Origin: GCA-002733465 sp965230525
GTDB taxonomy: Bacteria > Pseudomonadota > Gammaproteobacteria > Enterobacterales > Kangiellaceae
NCBI GenBank assembly: GCA_965230525.1
Contig: OZ246008.1
Coordinates: 248,001-312,000, forward strand
Reading direction: 5' to 3'
Length of the DNA stretch: 64,000 nucleotides
Shown piece by piece: positions 8,071 to 17,267 of the stretch; the first letter of the stretch is position 1, and every line of letters starts with the position of its first letter. The notes below the pieces were generated by a model that was given only the letters and a program-made list of their open reading frames with translations, had not been told where the DNA came from and did not search any database. A program made the position numbers and the translations under genes.

Positions 8071-8176
8071 ATTTCAATTCAGAAGAAGCGGGTGACGTGG
8101 GGGACGTATGAGGTCAGTTCGAATTGAATATTGACTGAGTTGAATGGCGATTTTCATCCTAGTAAAGCACTATTAA

Positions 8177-8524
8177 CTAACCATCAACCAACTCATCTGC
8201 ATCCTCAATAAAAACAGCCGTACCATAAACCATCAACTCAGCTGCACCTGACGCTATTTGCGAAGTCGAAAACCGAATACCAACAATACCATTGCCACCC
8301 AGTTCTCTGGCGTCATCCATAAGCCTGTCTAAAACTTGTTCACGGCTCTCTGCCATAAGCTTGGTGTATTCATGAATTTCACCGCCAACTAACCCTCGTA
8401 AGCTCGCTAAAATGTCATGACCTAAGTGTCGAGTTCGAATGCTCGAACCTCGCACTAAGCCGAGATGACGGGTAATTTTTTTACCGTGGATCATATCCGT
8501 GGTTGATAAAACAACTTTACTCAT
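8177..8524 (-). CDS. YbjQ/UPF0145 family protein
   Basis: This 115-residue protein matches the YbjQ fold along its length. It has STTDMIHGKKITRHLGLVRG at the start, a central DILASLRGLVGGEIHEYTKL, and ARELGGNGIVGIRFSTSQIA near the end. The family is annotated as putative heavy-metal-binding and forms pentamers in solved structures, but its function is unknown. It stands alone between hipBA and the sigma/anti-sigma pair. Confidence 0.93.
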   Translation of the reverse strand: MSKVVLSTTDMIHGKKITRHLGLVRGSSIRTRHLGHDILASLRGLVGGEIHEYTKLMAESREQVLDRLMDDARELGGNGIVGIRFSTSQIASGAAELMVYGTAVFIEDADELVDG

Positions 8525-8586
8525 GTGTTACCCTTTTCGACCTATTCGATTCATTCTATTTGTTCGATTAGCTAAATTTGGCATGG

Positions 8587-9126
8587 CTACATTTTCACCC
8601 GATTATATTTATCATGCTTAGACACCATCATTCGTTGTCTCAGTACGCTGAACAATAAAAACAGGCCCCCAGCACTTAAAAAGCCGATAGCAAATTTTAA
8701 CCAAATACTAATCGCTTGATGAATTATCACCGCATACATAGTCAATGCCACTAAGATCACCGCACTAATCGCAAGTAATGCAAATCCAAATATTCGAGAT
8801 GTTTTAGCGACCGGCTCTTGGAAGAGTTTATCGAGATGTTCTAGCTCACTATCTTGCAAACTTAAAGACTGCACTTCTTGGCGCATTGCTAACATTTCAT
8901 CGTGAAGACGTCGATATTCATCATCGCTTTCTAGCAGCAACATCACTTTTTGTGCTTCTTGCTGAGTCAGCTCCTCATCTAGAAAACCCGACAACATTTC
9001 GTATTTACTGTTTTGCATACTCAAGCTTTGAATACTCTCATGTGACAAATTAGCGTCTTGTTTATGTTGTTTATTTTGCGACACGTTTTTTTGATAAGTT
9101 GATTTTTGTGGTTCGTTTTCGATCAT
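8587..9126 (-). CDS. Probable membrane-bound anti-sigma factor
   Basis: The product has 179 residues. The cytoplasmic N-terminal region has the anti-sigma signature YEMLSGFLDEELTQQEAQKV at about 43-62. It lacks the HxxxCxxC zinc motif of ZAS proteins. Two hydrophobic helices follow (about 115-135 and 142-161), then a short basic tail. Its ATG overlaps the stop of the ECF sigma gene by 4 bp, which strongly suggests a sigma/anti-sigma unit. The signal sensed cannot be read from the sequence. Confidence 0.8.
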   Translation of the reverse strand: MIENEPQKSTYQKNVSQNKQHKQDANLSHESIQSLSMQNSKYEMLSGFLDEELTQQEAQKVMLLLESDDEYRRLHDEMLAMRQEVQSLSLQDSELEHLDKLFQEPVAKTSRIFGFALLAISAVILVALTMYAVIIHQAISIWLKFAIGFLSAGGLFLLFSVLRQRMMVSKHDKYNRVKM

Positions 9127-9638
9127 GATTGACCTCCCAAGGTAATACCTCGGTCTATCAGAATTTCTCTAAGTGCCATACGAGCACGATGTAACCTTGA
9201 CATAACTGAACCTTTTGCAATACCAAGAATTTTGGCAATTTCTGCGTAACTAAAATTGTGATAGTCACGTAGTAAAACGATTTCTCGCTGTTGAGTATTG
9301 AGCAGCTCCAACGCTTGCTCAATGTTTTCCTTAAGCTGCATCTGTTGCAATGAACGCTCTGGCTCATGCTTTTGTGGTGCTGCCGAGTGATATTCTTCAT
9401 GCTCAACATGCGGCAACCTTTTTTTGCGACGTAAGATATCAATTGACTTGTTGCGCACTACGGTAAATAACCAGGGCTTAAATTCCGCATGATCGAGCGC
9501 GGGAGCATTTGGATGATTTAAGCCTTTCTCTATCGATGTCTGCACTACTTCCAGCGCGTCATCTTGGTTATTTAATAACCTTAACGCGAGCGAGTAGGCC
9601 TGACGTCGACACTGTTCAAATTCGTCTGACACCTGCAT
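9123..9638 (-). CDS. ECF-family RNA polymerase sigma factor
   Basis: The product has 171 residues from ATG 9638, which has a good ribosome binding site (AAGGGATT, 5 nt before). An upstream ATG at 9701 lacks one. Region 2 includes YSLALRLLNNQDDALEVVQ and KPWLFTVVRNKSIDILRRKKR. Region 4 carries LLNTQQREIVLLRDYHNFSYAEIAKILGIAKGSVMSRLHRAR, a standard helix-turn-helix. It should direct RNA polymerase to a stress-type regulon and be held inactive by the membrane protein encoded directly downstream. Confidence 0.92.
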   Translation of the reverse strand: MQVSDEFEQCRRQAYSLALRLLNNQDDALEVVQTSIEKGLNHPNAPALDHAEFKPWLFTVVRNKSIDILRRKKRLPHVEHEEYHSAAPQKHEPERSLQQMQLKENIEQALELLNTQQREIVLLRDYHNFSYAEIAKILGIAKGSVMSRLHRARMALREILIDRGITLGGQS

Positions 9639-9834
9639 GGTGTAATCCCTTAAAGTCACTTTTTTTATTGAAGTTGGTAGTAATTCGTCTAAAACCATCA
9701 AATATTACGCCATTTATCGTGTAATTTGCACACCGTTTGAGCTTAACGAGCTTAAATTCACTATATTCCTGCTAATTCGGGTTATTTTTGAAATATTTGT
9801 ATGATTCGCTCCCCCTTTACAAGGGATGGCCTTG

Positions 9835-9984
9835 ATGATTAAAATAACCACAGATCCAACGGCCATGGCCCACTTACCCAAGACTTATGTTTTTAAACCA
9901 ACCAGAAAAAACATCATTAAATATCTTTGCCAGTCTTGGTGGCTGCAAATTTATCCTAAACTAGCCAGTCTCATAGAGGGTTAA
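9835..9984 (+). CDS. Possible 49-residue protein upstream of the kynurenine operon
   Basis: ATG 9835 is preceded by AAGGGA at a spacing of 8 nt and runs to TAA 9984. The product is basic (PTRKNIIKYLCQSWWLQIYP) with no signal peptide. It lies in the 450-bp gap between the divergent sigma factor gene and the kynurenine operon. The reasonable ribosome binding site is the only support. Otherwise this gap shows no recognisable element. Confidence 0.3.
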   Translation: MIKITTDPTAMAHLPKTYVFKPTRKNIIKYLCQSWWLQIYPKLASLIEG

Positions 9985-10154
9985 AGCCGCAAAAGTATAA
10001 TTTTGTTCGGTTAAGGCGCCTGCTTACTAGGCCCCCTCCCATAAAAATCGTTTAACAGCCGTAACTTCCAACGCCACAATTTGATTCACTTTGGTTTCGA
10101 TTAGAAATACCGATCATTTTGTCGCATAAACCAAAAATAGATTAGAGAGCAGAT

Positions 10155-10583
10155 ATGACAAATCAGTCGTCCAAGATTAGTACCGATAAGGCGCCACCTC
10201 CGGTTGGGGCGTACCCTCACGCTCGTCGAGTTGGCAATTTATTATTTTTATCGGGTGTTGGTCCTCGTCAGGCAGGAACTAAGGAAATCCCAGGAGTAAC
10301 CTTGGATTCCGACGGAAACATTGTCGACTATGATATTGAAACCCAATGTAGAAGCGTGTTCGATAATATTAAAACGATTCTTGAAGAATCGGGGGCCAGC
10401 TGGATGGATTTAGTCGATGTGACGGTTTTTCTCACAAATATGGCAGATGATTTTAAGACCTATAACAAAGTTTACGCCGAATACTTCGCCGATAATCAAC
10501 CCTGCAGAACCACCATTGAAATTAACTGTTTACCGACTCCAATCGCCATCGAATTGAAATGCATTGCGGCAATTGGAAATTAA
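10155..10583 (+). CDS. RidA/YjgF family 2-aminomuconate deaminase
   Basis: The 142-residue product has the YjgF fold. GAYPHARRVGNLLFLSGVGPRQ is at the start and the family signature NQPCRTTIEINCLP near the end, where the conserved Arg binds the substrate carboxylate. Within a kynurenine operon this subtype is known as 2-aminomuconate deaminase (NbaF/AmnD type), converting 2-aminomuconate to 4-oxalocrotonate with release of ammonia. General imine-deaminase activity of RidA cannot be excluded from the fold, but the position decides in favour of the pathway enzyme. It is the first gene of the operon, preceded by AGAGAGCAG. Confidence 0.85.
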   Translation: MTNQSSKISTDKAPPPVGAYPHARRVGNLLFLSGVGPRQAGTKEIPGVTLDSDGNIVDYDIETQCRSVFDNIKTILEESGASWMDLVDVTVFLTNMADDFKTYNKVYAEYFADNQPCRTTIEINCLPTPIAIELKCIAAIGN

Positions 10584-10637
10584 CTCAAGCGATAAGCTTA
10601 ACTTTATTGGATTAGCACAATATAAGAGGTTTAAATC

Positions 10638-11168
10638 ATGAGCGCGCCAATGCAAATCATTAATTTTAAGAAATGGATTGAGGACAATCGCGATAAATTA
10701 AAACCACCTGTTTGTAATAAAGAAGTTTATCGCGAAGGCGATATGATCATAATGGTGGTGGGAGGGCCTAATGGTCGAAAAGACTTTCATTATAATGAAG
10801 GGCCGGAGTTTTTCTACCAACTTGAGGGCGAACTTCTATTACGAACTCAACAAGATAACAATGTGGTTGAATACAGATTGGGAGCTGGCGATATCTTTTT
10901 ATTACCACCCAAAGTACCTCACTCACCGGTTCGTTTTGAAAACTCAATTGGACTAGTAATTGAGCAAGTCAGACGACCAGAAGAAACCGATGCGTTAATG
11001 TGGTTTTGCGAAAAATGCAACCACAAACTATATGAAGAATATTTCCCCCTACGTGATATTGAAAATGATTTTGGCGCTGTTTTTGATCGATTTTTATCGA
11101 GTGAAGCGCTGAGAACATGCGAACAGTGCGGCGATGTGATGGCGCACAATAAGTATGAGTTTGAGTAA
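10638..11168 (+). CDS. nbaC: 3-hydroxyanthranilate 3,4-dioxygenase
   Basis: The 176-residue length is the usual bacterial size. The cupin iron ligands His51, Glu57 and His95 are in place (FHYNEGPEFF; VPHSP). The second, rubredoxin-like metal site is formed by Cys124, Cys127, Cys161 and Cys164. The enzyme opens the ring of 3-hydroxyanthranilate with O2 to give 2-amino-3-carboxymuconate semialdehyde. It lies 55 bp after the deaminase gene and before the decarboxylase that removes the unstable product. Confidence 0.96.
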   Translation: MSAPMQIINFKKWIEDNRDKLKPPVCNKEVYREGDMIIMVVGGPNGRKDFHYNEGPEFFYQLEGELLLRTQQDNNVVEYRLGAGDIFLLPPKVPHSPVRFENSIGLVIEQVRRPEETDALMWFCEKCNHKLYEEYFPLRDIENDFGAVFDRFLSSEALRTCEQCGDVMAHNKYEFE

Positions 11169-11319
11169 TTTGTTTTGAATTTATGTTAATCACCAAACTT
11201 AGATATTTTAACCTCTTTCTAGCCCTCACCTTCCACGGAGATGGGCTCAGTGAGTTTACGCATTTTACCTGCCTCTTTCTCAGCAAGACGGATGCTTTAA
11301 ACCTAACTTGGAAAACCCC

Positions 11320-12330
11320 ATGCTAACCATCGATATACACACTCATATCCTGCCAAAAGAATGGCCCAATCTGAAAGAAAAATACGGCTATGGTGGCTGG
11401 ATCCATTTAGACCATCACAAATGCGGTTGCGCTCGCATGATGAAAGAAGATCATTTTTTTCGCGAAATAGAATCTAATTGCTGGGACGCCGAAGTCCGTA
11501 TGAAAGAATGCGACCAACACAAGGTTGATGTGCAAGTGCTTTCTACCGTACCGGTTATGTTTAGCTACTGGGCTAAAGCCGCAGATGCATTGGATATTTC
11601 AAAACTTTTGAATGATCACATTGCCGGAATATGCCAACAACACCCAAGTCGATTTGCAGGCTTAGGAACTATCCCTTTACAAAATCCAGATATGGCAATT
11701 AAAGAACTTGAACGCTGTGTAAATGAATTAGGATTATCTGGTGTGCAAATTGGCTCGCACGTCAACGAATGGAATCTAAATGCACCGGAGCTATTCGCCG
11801 TATTCGAAGCCGCGCAAGATTTAAATGCGTCTATTTTTGTTCACCCATGGGACATGATGGGTAAAGAGCAAATGAAAGACTACTGGCTACCTTGGCTTGT
11901 TGGCATGCCAGCGGAAACCTCACTTGCTATGTGCTCCATGATATTCGGCGGCGTATTTGAACGGCTGCCCAATTTAAAAGTTGCGTTCGCTCACGGCGGT
12001 GGCTCGTTCCCTTCGACTATTGGTCGGATAGAACACGGATTTAACTGTCGTCCGGATTTAGTGGCGGTCGACAATCCTATCAATCCAAGGGAGTATCTCG
12101 ACCGTATTTATTTAGATACTTTAGTGCACGACCCAAAAATGTTGGATTACCTGCTCGATTTAATGGGCCCCGAGAAGTTAGCACTTGGCAGTGATTACCC
12201 ATTTCCATTAGGTGAGCTAGAGCCAGGAAAACTGATTAACGAAACCATTTCAGACAAAGAGATAAAAGCGCGGCTATTGCATGGCACAGCGCTAGAATGG
12301 TTAGGGCTCGATATTAAGAGGTTCATCTGA
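11320..12330 (+). CDS. nbaD: 2-amino-3-carboxymuconate-6-semialdehyde decarboxylase (ACMSD)
   Basis: This is an amidohydrolase-2 family protein of 336 residues from ATG 11320. A TTG at 11308 would add four residues. The N-terminal metal motif His-x-His is in IDIHTHILP. Other zinc ligands are in SIFVHPWDMMG and AHGGGSFP, and the catalytic Asp is in LALGSDYPFPLGE. The fingerprint is typical of ACMSD, which decarboxylates the dioxygenase product to 2-aminomuconate semialdehyde. It is third in the operon. The 140 bp before it contain no gene. Confidence 0.93.
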   Translation: MLTIDIHTHILPKEWPNLKEKYGYGGWIHLDHHKCGCARMMKEDHFFREIESNCWDAEVRMKECDQHKVDVQVLSTVPVMFSYWAKAADALDISKLLNDHIAGICQQHPSRFAGLGTIPLQNPDMAIKELERCVNELGLSGVQIGSHVNEWNLNAPELFAVFEAAQDLNASIFVHPWDMMGKEQMKDYWLPWLVGMPAETSLAMCSMIFGGVFERLPNLKVAFAHGGGSFPSTIGRIEHGFNCRPDLVAVDNPINPREYLDRIYLDTLVHDPKMLDYLLDLMGPEKLALGSDYPFPLGELEPGKLINETISDKEIKARLLHGTALEWLGLDIKRFI

Positions 12331-12336
12331 TCACTT

Positions 12337-13158
12337 ATGCATACTCAAATCACAATTAACAAGCAACTATTTACTGCCGATCTCAGTCAGGGAAAAAGCA
12401 TTGCCATCACGATGCTACCCAACGGTAAACAACCCAACCATTTTGGCGCTCAAGCCTGTACTAGCGAGCCATTAATTGACGGTGACTTTATCGGCGATAC
12501 TCGCCAAGGCGGTAGCTGCAACGTGAATCAGTTAACTCTTGTGCCTCATTGCAATGGTACCCATACGGAGAGTATTTCCCACTTGGTCAATCAAGTGGTA
12601 CCGGTTTATCAAGCGATCGAAAATTCGTTTTACCCCTGTGTACTGATTACGGTCAATCCAATACAAGGTGACGAAAATCGAGACCAATATGTTCCCGGTG
12701 TCGATCAAACTAATATCGTGATTACTCGAGCTCACTTGGAAGCCGCCCTTAAAAATTATTCGGATCGGCTATTGCAAGGTTTAGTTATTAGAACGTTACC
12801 CAATACACAGGATAAAAAGTCCAAAAGCTATGATCTACAAAACTATCCAGTGTTTTTAACCAACGACGCCATGCGCTATATCGTGGAACGACAAGTAAAG
12901 CACTTAATGGTCGACTTCCCCTCGGTTGACAAAATGTATGATGACGGTTTGCTAACTAACCATCGATTATTTTGGAACTTAGATCCTACGCAAAAAGATC
13001 TAAGTGACAAGAACCATGTCAATAAAACGATTACCGAAATGATTTTTGTTGATGACCGAATTGTTGACGGCTTATACCTATGCAACTTACAAATTCCAGA
13101 AATCGAAACAGATGCAGTCCCAGCTAGACCACAGCTGTTTCCGTTAACTCAATTATAA
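12337..13158 (+). CDS. Cyclase-family metal-dependent hydrolase, probable kynurenine formamidase
   Basis: The 273-residue protein belongs to the putative cyclase/KynB family. It contains the metal-binding signature in modified form (LVPHCNGTHTESISH), with the usual HxGTHxD replaced by GTHTES. That makes it a divergent member, longer than the classical ~210-residue KynB. Its position between ACMSD and kynureninase makes hydrolysis of N-formylkynurenine to kynurenine the most likely role. It starts 6 bp after the ACMSD stop. Confidence 0.75.
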   Translation: MHTQITINKQLFTADLSQGKSIAITMLPNGKQPNHFGAQACTSEPLIDGDFIGDTRQGGSCNVNQLTLVPHCNGTHTESISHLVNQVVPVYQAIENSFYPCVLITVNPIQGDENRDQYVPGVDQTNIVITRAHLEAALKNYSDRLLQGLVIRTLPNTQDKKSKSYDLQNYPVFLTNDAMRYIVERQVKHLMVDFPSVDKMYDDGLLTNHRLFWNLDPTQKDLSDKNHVNKTITEMIFVDDRIVDGLYLCNLQIPEIETDAVPARPQLFPLTQL

Positions 13159-13200
13159 ATTTATCTACTAAAACGCCTTTGCGAAAAAGAGAGTCAAACC

Positions 13201-14499
13201 ATGCCATTCGAAAATAGTCATTCATTTGCTCAAAGTATGGATCAGCAAGATCCAATCGCGGCTATCAGAGAAGAATTTTCTATTCCAAAAGATCCTAAGG
13301 GAAATAATGAAATTTATCTTTGTGGAAACTCCTTGGGGTTACAGCCTAAGCTAGCGGCGGAATATGTTACCCGGGAATTGTCTCAGTGGGCCGAACTAGG
13401 CGTTAAAGGTCATTTTAGTGGCGACTTTCCTTGGATGCCCTACCATGAGTTTTTAGCTGAAGGGTTTGCAGAAATTGTTGGGGCGCAAACCAACGAAGTG
13501 GTTTCGATGAACACCCTGACTGCAAACCTACATTTTATGATGGTAAGTTTTTATCGTCCAACGGCATCAAGACATAAAATTTTGATCGAAGAACATGCCT
13601 TTCCATCAGATCACTACGCGGTCGAATCTCAAATTAAATTTCATGGATACGATCCCAAAGAATCAATGCTTTTTATTAGTCCTCGAGAAGGCGAAGAGAC
13701 CATTCGTGACCAAGACATTATTGATTTAATCCAAGAGCAAGGAGAATCAATTGCACTGGTTATGCTTCCGGGTGTTCAGTATTACACTGGTCAAGTATTT
13801 GATATGCAGACGATTACTCAAGTGGCTCATCAACAAGGCTGTAATGTTGGATTCGATCTTGCTCACGCTGCCGGAAATATTCCGATGGCGCTGCACCAGT
13901 GGAATGTCGACTTTGCCTGTTGGTGTACCTATAAATACCTAAATTCCGGACCTGGTTCGGTTGCGGGATGTTTTGTGCATGCCAATCACCATAAAAATGA
14001 ATCTCTACCACGTTTTGCTGGCTGGTGGGGACATGACAAAATGTCGCGTTTTAAAATGGAAAATAAGTTTAAACCGATGCAGTCTGCTGAGGCATGGCAA
14101 CTATCCAATCCACCTGTACTTTCTTTGGCAGCGATCAGGGGATCACTAGATACGATAAAAAAAGCAGGCGGTATGCCAGTACTCAGAAAGAAAGCAATTA
14201 AGCTTACTGGTTTTCTGCGTTTTCTTTTGCAAACTCGTTTAAACCATGAGGTCAGCATTCTCACGCCAGAAGAAACTAAGCGCTCTGGTTCACAGTTGTC
14301 TTTGGCTATTAATCTTAAAAATGACCAATCCGATCAAGTCGGTAAAGCGGTTTTCGATAACATTGAAAGAGCCGGAGTGACTTGCGATTGGCGCTACCCC
14401 AATGTGATTCGGGTAGCCCCGGTACCGATGTACAATACATTTACCGATGTCTTTCAATTTGTTCTGCTGTTAGAAAACGCCATAAAAGAGAACCGCTAA
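13201..14499 (+). CDS. kynU: Kynureninase
   Basis: This 432-residue PLP enzyme of fold type I has near-full KynU similarity. LCGNSLGLQPK is near the start, the FDLAHAAGN motif holds the Asp that contacts the cofactor, and Lys245 in TYKYLNSGPG is the Schiff-base lysine. FAGWWGHD and the C-terminal VIRVAPVPMYNTF complete the fingerprint. It cleaves kynurenine or 3-hydroxykynurenine to (3-hydroxy)anthranilate and alanine in the cytoplasm. Its stop is 2 bp from the start of the monooxygenase gene. Confidence 0.97.
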   Translation: MPFENSHSFAQSMDQQDPIAAIREEFSIPKDPKGNNEIYLCGNSLGLQPKLAAEYVTRELSQWAELGVKGHFSGDFPWMPYHEFLAEGFAEIVGAQTNEVVSMNTLTANLHFMMVSFYRPTASRHKILIEEHAFPSDHYAVESQIKFHGYDPKESMLFISPREGEETIRDQDIIDLIQEQGESIALVMLPGVQYYTGQVFDMQTITQVAHQQGCNVGFDLAHAAGNIPMALHQWNVDFACWCTYKYLNSGPGSVAGCFVHANHHKNESLPRFAGWWGHDKMSRFKMENKFKPMQSAEAWQLSNPPVLSLAAIRGSLDTIKKAGGMPVLRKKAIKLTGFLRFLLQTRLNHEVSILTPEETKRSGSQLSLAINLKNDQSDQVGKAVFDNIERAGVTCDWRYPNVIRVAPVPMYNTFTDVFQFVLLLENAIKENR

Positions 14500-14501
14500 A
14501 C

Positions 14502-15893
14502 ATGCAAAGTAATCAATCTGATCAAGTAATCACATTAATCGGCGCTGGATTAGTCGGCTCCTTACTCGCCGTGTTGCTAGCCAAGCGCGGATTTAAAGTT
14601 GAGATTTTTGAACGGCGACCCGACATGCGACGTCACGACATCAGCGCCGGCCGTTCAATCAACCTCGCTTTGGCAAACAGAGGGATTTACCCACTCCAGC
14701 AAGCCGGATTAATGGACAAAGTTGAACCGATATTAACCACCATGAAAGGCAGAATGGTCCATGATATTGAGGGCAACCAAAATTTTCAAAGTTACGGTCA
14801 GCGAGAGCAAGAAGTTATTTACTCTGTTTCACGCGCCGACCTCAACAAAATTTGCTTAGATGCGGCTGAAGAAACCGGTTTGGTGACGATTCATTTCGAT
14901 ACTAAATGCAGCGCCGTTGATTTCGACACCAACCAAATTCAATTGCAAGATGAAAAAAGTGGTACCCGATCAAGCCACTTCTTTCATCGTGTCATTGGAA
15001 CCGATGGAAGTGCTAGCGCAGTGCGTGACGCGATTCACCAAAAAGCATCAAATCAATTGGATATTTTGCCATTAGGCCACAGCTATAAGGAGCTACGCAT
15101 TCCTCCCGGTGAAAACGGCAGCTTTTTAATTGATAAAAATGCATTACACATTTGGCCTCGCGGCGGCTTTATGTTAATTGCCTTGCCCAATGAAGATGGC
15201 TCGTTTACCGTGACTTTATTTATGCCGAGCGAAGGCGAGTTAAGTTTCGCATCACTCAATGACGAACAAAGTGTACTCTCATTTTTCCAAGAGTTTTTTC
15301 CTAACACACTGCCACTATTACCAAATTTGGTTGACGAATTTTTCAACAACCCTACCGGAAAACTCGCAACCGTTAAATGTAATCCGTGGCACTATCAAGA
15401 TCTTGGTTTAATTTTGGGAGATGCGGCTCACGCGATTGTGCCGTTTCATGGACAAGGAATGAATTGCGGGTTTGAAGATGCTATGGCATTGGCAGAATTA
15501 ATTGATGAACAACTTCCACTCGAATCTTCAAGCCAGTGGGCGCAGGTGTTTGCCAAGGCCGATTTAGCACGAAAGAAAAACGGCGATGCAATAGCTGACA
15601 TGGCTATTGAAAATTATGTCACCATGAGAGACTCCGTTCGTGACGAAAAATTTCTGCTCAAAAGTGCTTTAGCCTTTGAACTAGAACGACGATTTCCACA
15701 ACGATTTTGTCCACGTTACTCGATGGTGATGTTTCATCGTCTACCTTACTCTCAAGCAAAAGAGCGCGGTGCTATCCAAGAGCAAATTCTTTCGCAATTA
15801 ACCGCATCAATTACTGCTATTGAGGAGGTAGATTTTGATCTGGCTCGGCAACTGATAGAGTCAAAGTTAACCGAGGTTCAGCTCAACCCATAA
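14502..15893 (+). CDS. kmo: Kynurenine 3-monooxygenase
   Basis: The product has 463 residues from ATG 14502, just after the kynU stop. The open frame extends upstream into kynU but that part is not coding. The FAD-binding GxGxxG is in LIGAGLVGSLLA, and the second FAD motif in LILGDAAHAIVPFHGQGMN. The substrate-site region SAGRSINLALANRG is also present. The C-terminus has a hydrophobic stretch typical of this flavoprotein. It hydroxylates kynurenine to 3-hydroxykynurenine with NADPH and O2. It is the last gene of the operon. A small inverted repeat overlaps the stop (15882-15903). Confidence 0.96.
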   Translation: MQSNQSDQVITLIGAGLVGSLLAVLLAKRGFKVEIFERRPDMRRHDISAGRSINLALANRGIYPLQQAGLMDKVEPILTTMKGRMVHDIEGNQNFQSYGQREQEVIYSVSRADLNKICLDAAEETGLVTIHFDTKCSAVDFDTNQIQLQDEKSGTRSSHFFHRVIGTDGSASAVRDAIHQKASNQLDILPLGHSYKELRIPPGENGSFLIDKNALHIWPRGGFMLIALPNEDGSFTVTLFMPSEGELSFASLNDEQSVLSFFQEFFPNTLPLLPNLVDEFFNNPTGKLATVKCNPWHYQDLGLILGDAAHAIVPFHGQGMNCGFEDAMALAELIDEQLPLESSSQWAQVFAKADLARKKNGDAIADMAIENYVTMRDSVRDEKFLLKSALAFELERRFPQRFCPRYSMVMFHRLPYSQAKERGAIQEQILSQLTASITAIEEVDFDLARQLIESKLTEVQLNP

Positions 15894-16090
15894 TTTGGTT
15901 GAGACTTAATGATTGTACCTGTATTAGGGGAAGTTTAATTATTCAAAATTTGTGAATCTTAGACTATAGTTGTTAAATACTTAGAAAAGCGGTTTCACGC
16001 ATGGCTAACCTTGGGCAAAAGACTTTTTTCCCTGCAATTTAGTTTAGAGAAAATGCATGCGATTGAAGCGCCTAAATCAGAGAGTAAAAA

Positions 16091-17128
16091 ATGAGTTCGT
16101 TTAATTGCAATCGATGTAACGCCCCCAACGCAAGTAATGCAAAATTTTGCACTAACTGCGGCGCCAGCTTGACTCAGAGTCAAAATTCTCCCTATCAATC
16201 ACCTAACTCAGAGCAAGGCGGAGCAATGATTTCTGAATTTGCGTTCGCCGGTTTTTGGAAAAGATTTGTTGCATATATTGTGGATGTTATTCTTTACCTG
16301 ATTGTGTTTGCAATTGTGGTCAGTTTACTTGGTGGTAGCCTATTTACTACGGCAACCTCTCCCGAGGCGATCCTTGCCGCTGCCGGTGTTTATCTATTCT
16401 ATTATCCTGGTTGGTGGCTCTATTTTGCGTTGATGGAAAGCTCTTCGGCACAAGCCACTTTAGGCAAAAAGATTATGGGAATTAAAGTCACCGACCGATT
16501 CGGTCAACCGCTTTCATTTGGACATGCAACAGGTCGTCATTTTTCTGCTTTGATCACCCAGTTTACCCTAACTATCGGTTATTTAATGGCAGCTTTTACA
16601 GCGCGAAAACAAGCACTACATGACATGATTGCGAGCACTTTGGTAGTCAACAATCGCTACGAAGCATCACAGATCCGGACTGCTAGCGAAAATCCAGGCA
16701 GCGGCATGTCGGCAATTGGAATTGTTGCCATCGTATTTTTTGTACTACTAATTCCGGTGGGCGGTATATTGGCTGCAATCGCTATCCCTGCTTATCACGA
16801 CTACACGGTTCGCTCTCAGGTGGCTGCAACTATTCATAAAGTAACACCGATTCAAACCACCATCAGCGACTATGCGAGCAATACTGGCTACTGGCCCAAT
16901 AATTTAGAACAGGCAGGAATTCAACCGCAACAGTCCAGCACTCAGGACTACCAAATATTGTTAGCCGCAGAAGGTGCCTACATTATTGTATTTAAGAAAC
17001 CCGAAACGCTTGCACAAAATCGATTAAGGTTTGATCCAGAGCTGATGAGTGATGGCAGTTATCGATGGCAATGCTCTAGTGATGACATTAAAAGAACTCA
17101 CCTTCCAAGTGCTTGTCGACAAGATTAA
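16091..17128 (+). CDS. Zinc-ribbon / RDD membrane domain / pilin-like fusion protein
   Basis: The product has 345 residues in three parts. The N-terminal zinc ribbon has Cys6, Cys9, Cys20 and Cys23 (CNRC...CTNC). An RDD domain at about 50-190 has three or so membrane helices and the signature GFWKRFVAYIVD plus TLGKKIMGIKV. After a new hydrophobic helix at 207-232, AAIAIPAYHDYTVRSQV resembles the N-terminal helix of type IV pilins, and a small pilin-like globular domain with two late Cys follows. Each part is known separately. The combination suggests a membrane sensor or assembly protein with an extracytoplasmic pilin-like domain. Function is unknown. Confidence 0.8.
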   Translation: MSSFNCNRCNAPNASNAKFCTNCGASLTQSQNSPYQSPNSEQGGAMISEFAFAGFWKRFVAYIVDVILYLIVFAIVVSLLGGSLFTTATSPEAILAAAGVYLFYYPGWWLYFALMESSSAQATLGKKIMGIKVTDRFGQPLSFGHATGRHFSALITQFTLTIGYLMAAFTARKQALHDMIASTLVVNNRYEASQIRTASENPGSGMSAIGIVAIVFFVLLIPVGGILAAIAIPAYHDYTVRSQVAATIHKVTPIQTTISDYASNTGYWPNNLEQAGIQPQQSSTQDYQILLAAEGAYIIVFKKPETLAQNRLRFDPELMSDGSYRWQCSSDDIKRTHLPSACRQD

Positions 17129-17267
17129 CTTATTATCTAAGCTAAAAGATTGAAAAATGAGTTAATCGAGCGAGGCCTCGACGGGAAGCGCAAACAACAA
17201 AGAATTGAGTTCAATGCCGCTTTTAGCGAGAACTAGTAACAACCGACGTCTTTGAGTTCGCCTGCAC

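Noticed and set aside
14382..14501. Upstream extension of the kynurenine monooxygenase frame
   Set aside because: This part overlaps the end of kynU in another frame. ATG 14502 directly follows the kynU stop and matches the family start.
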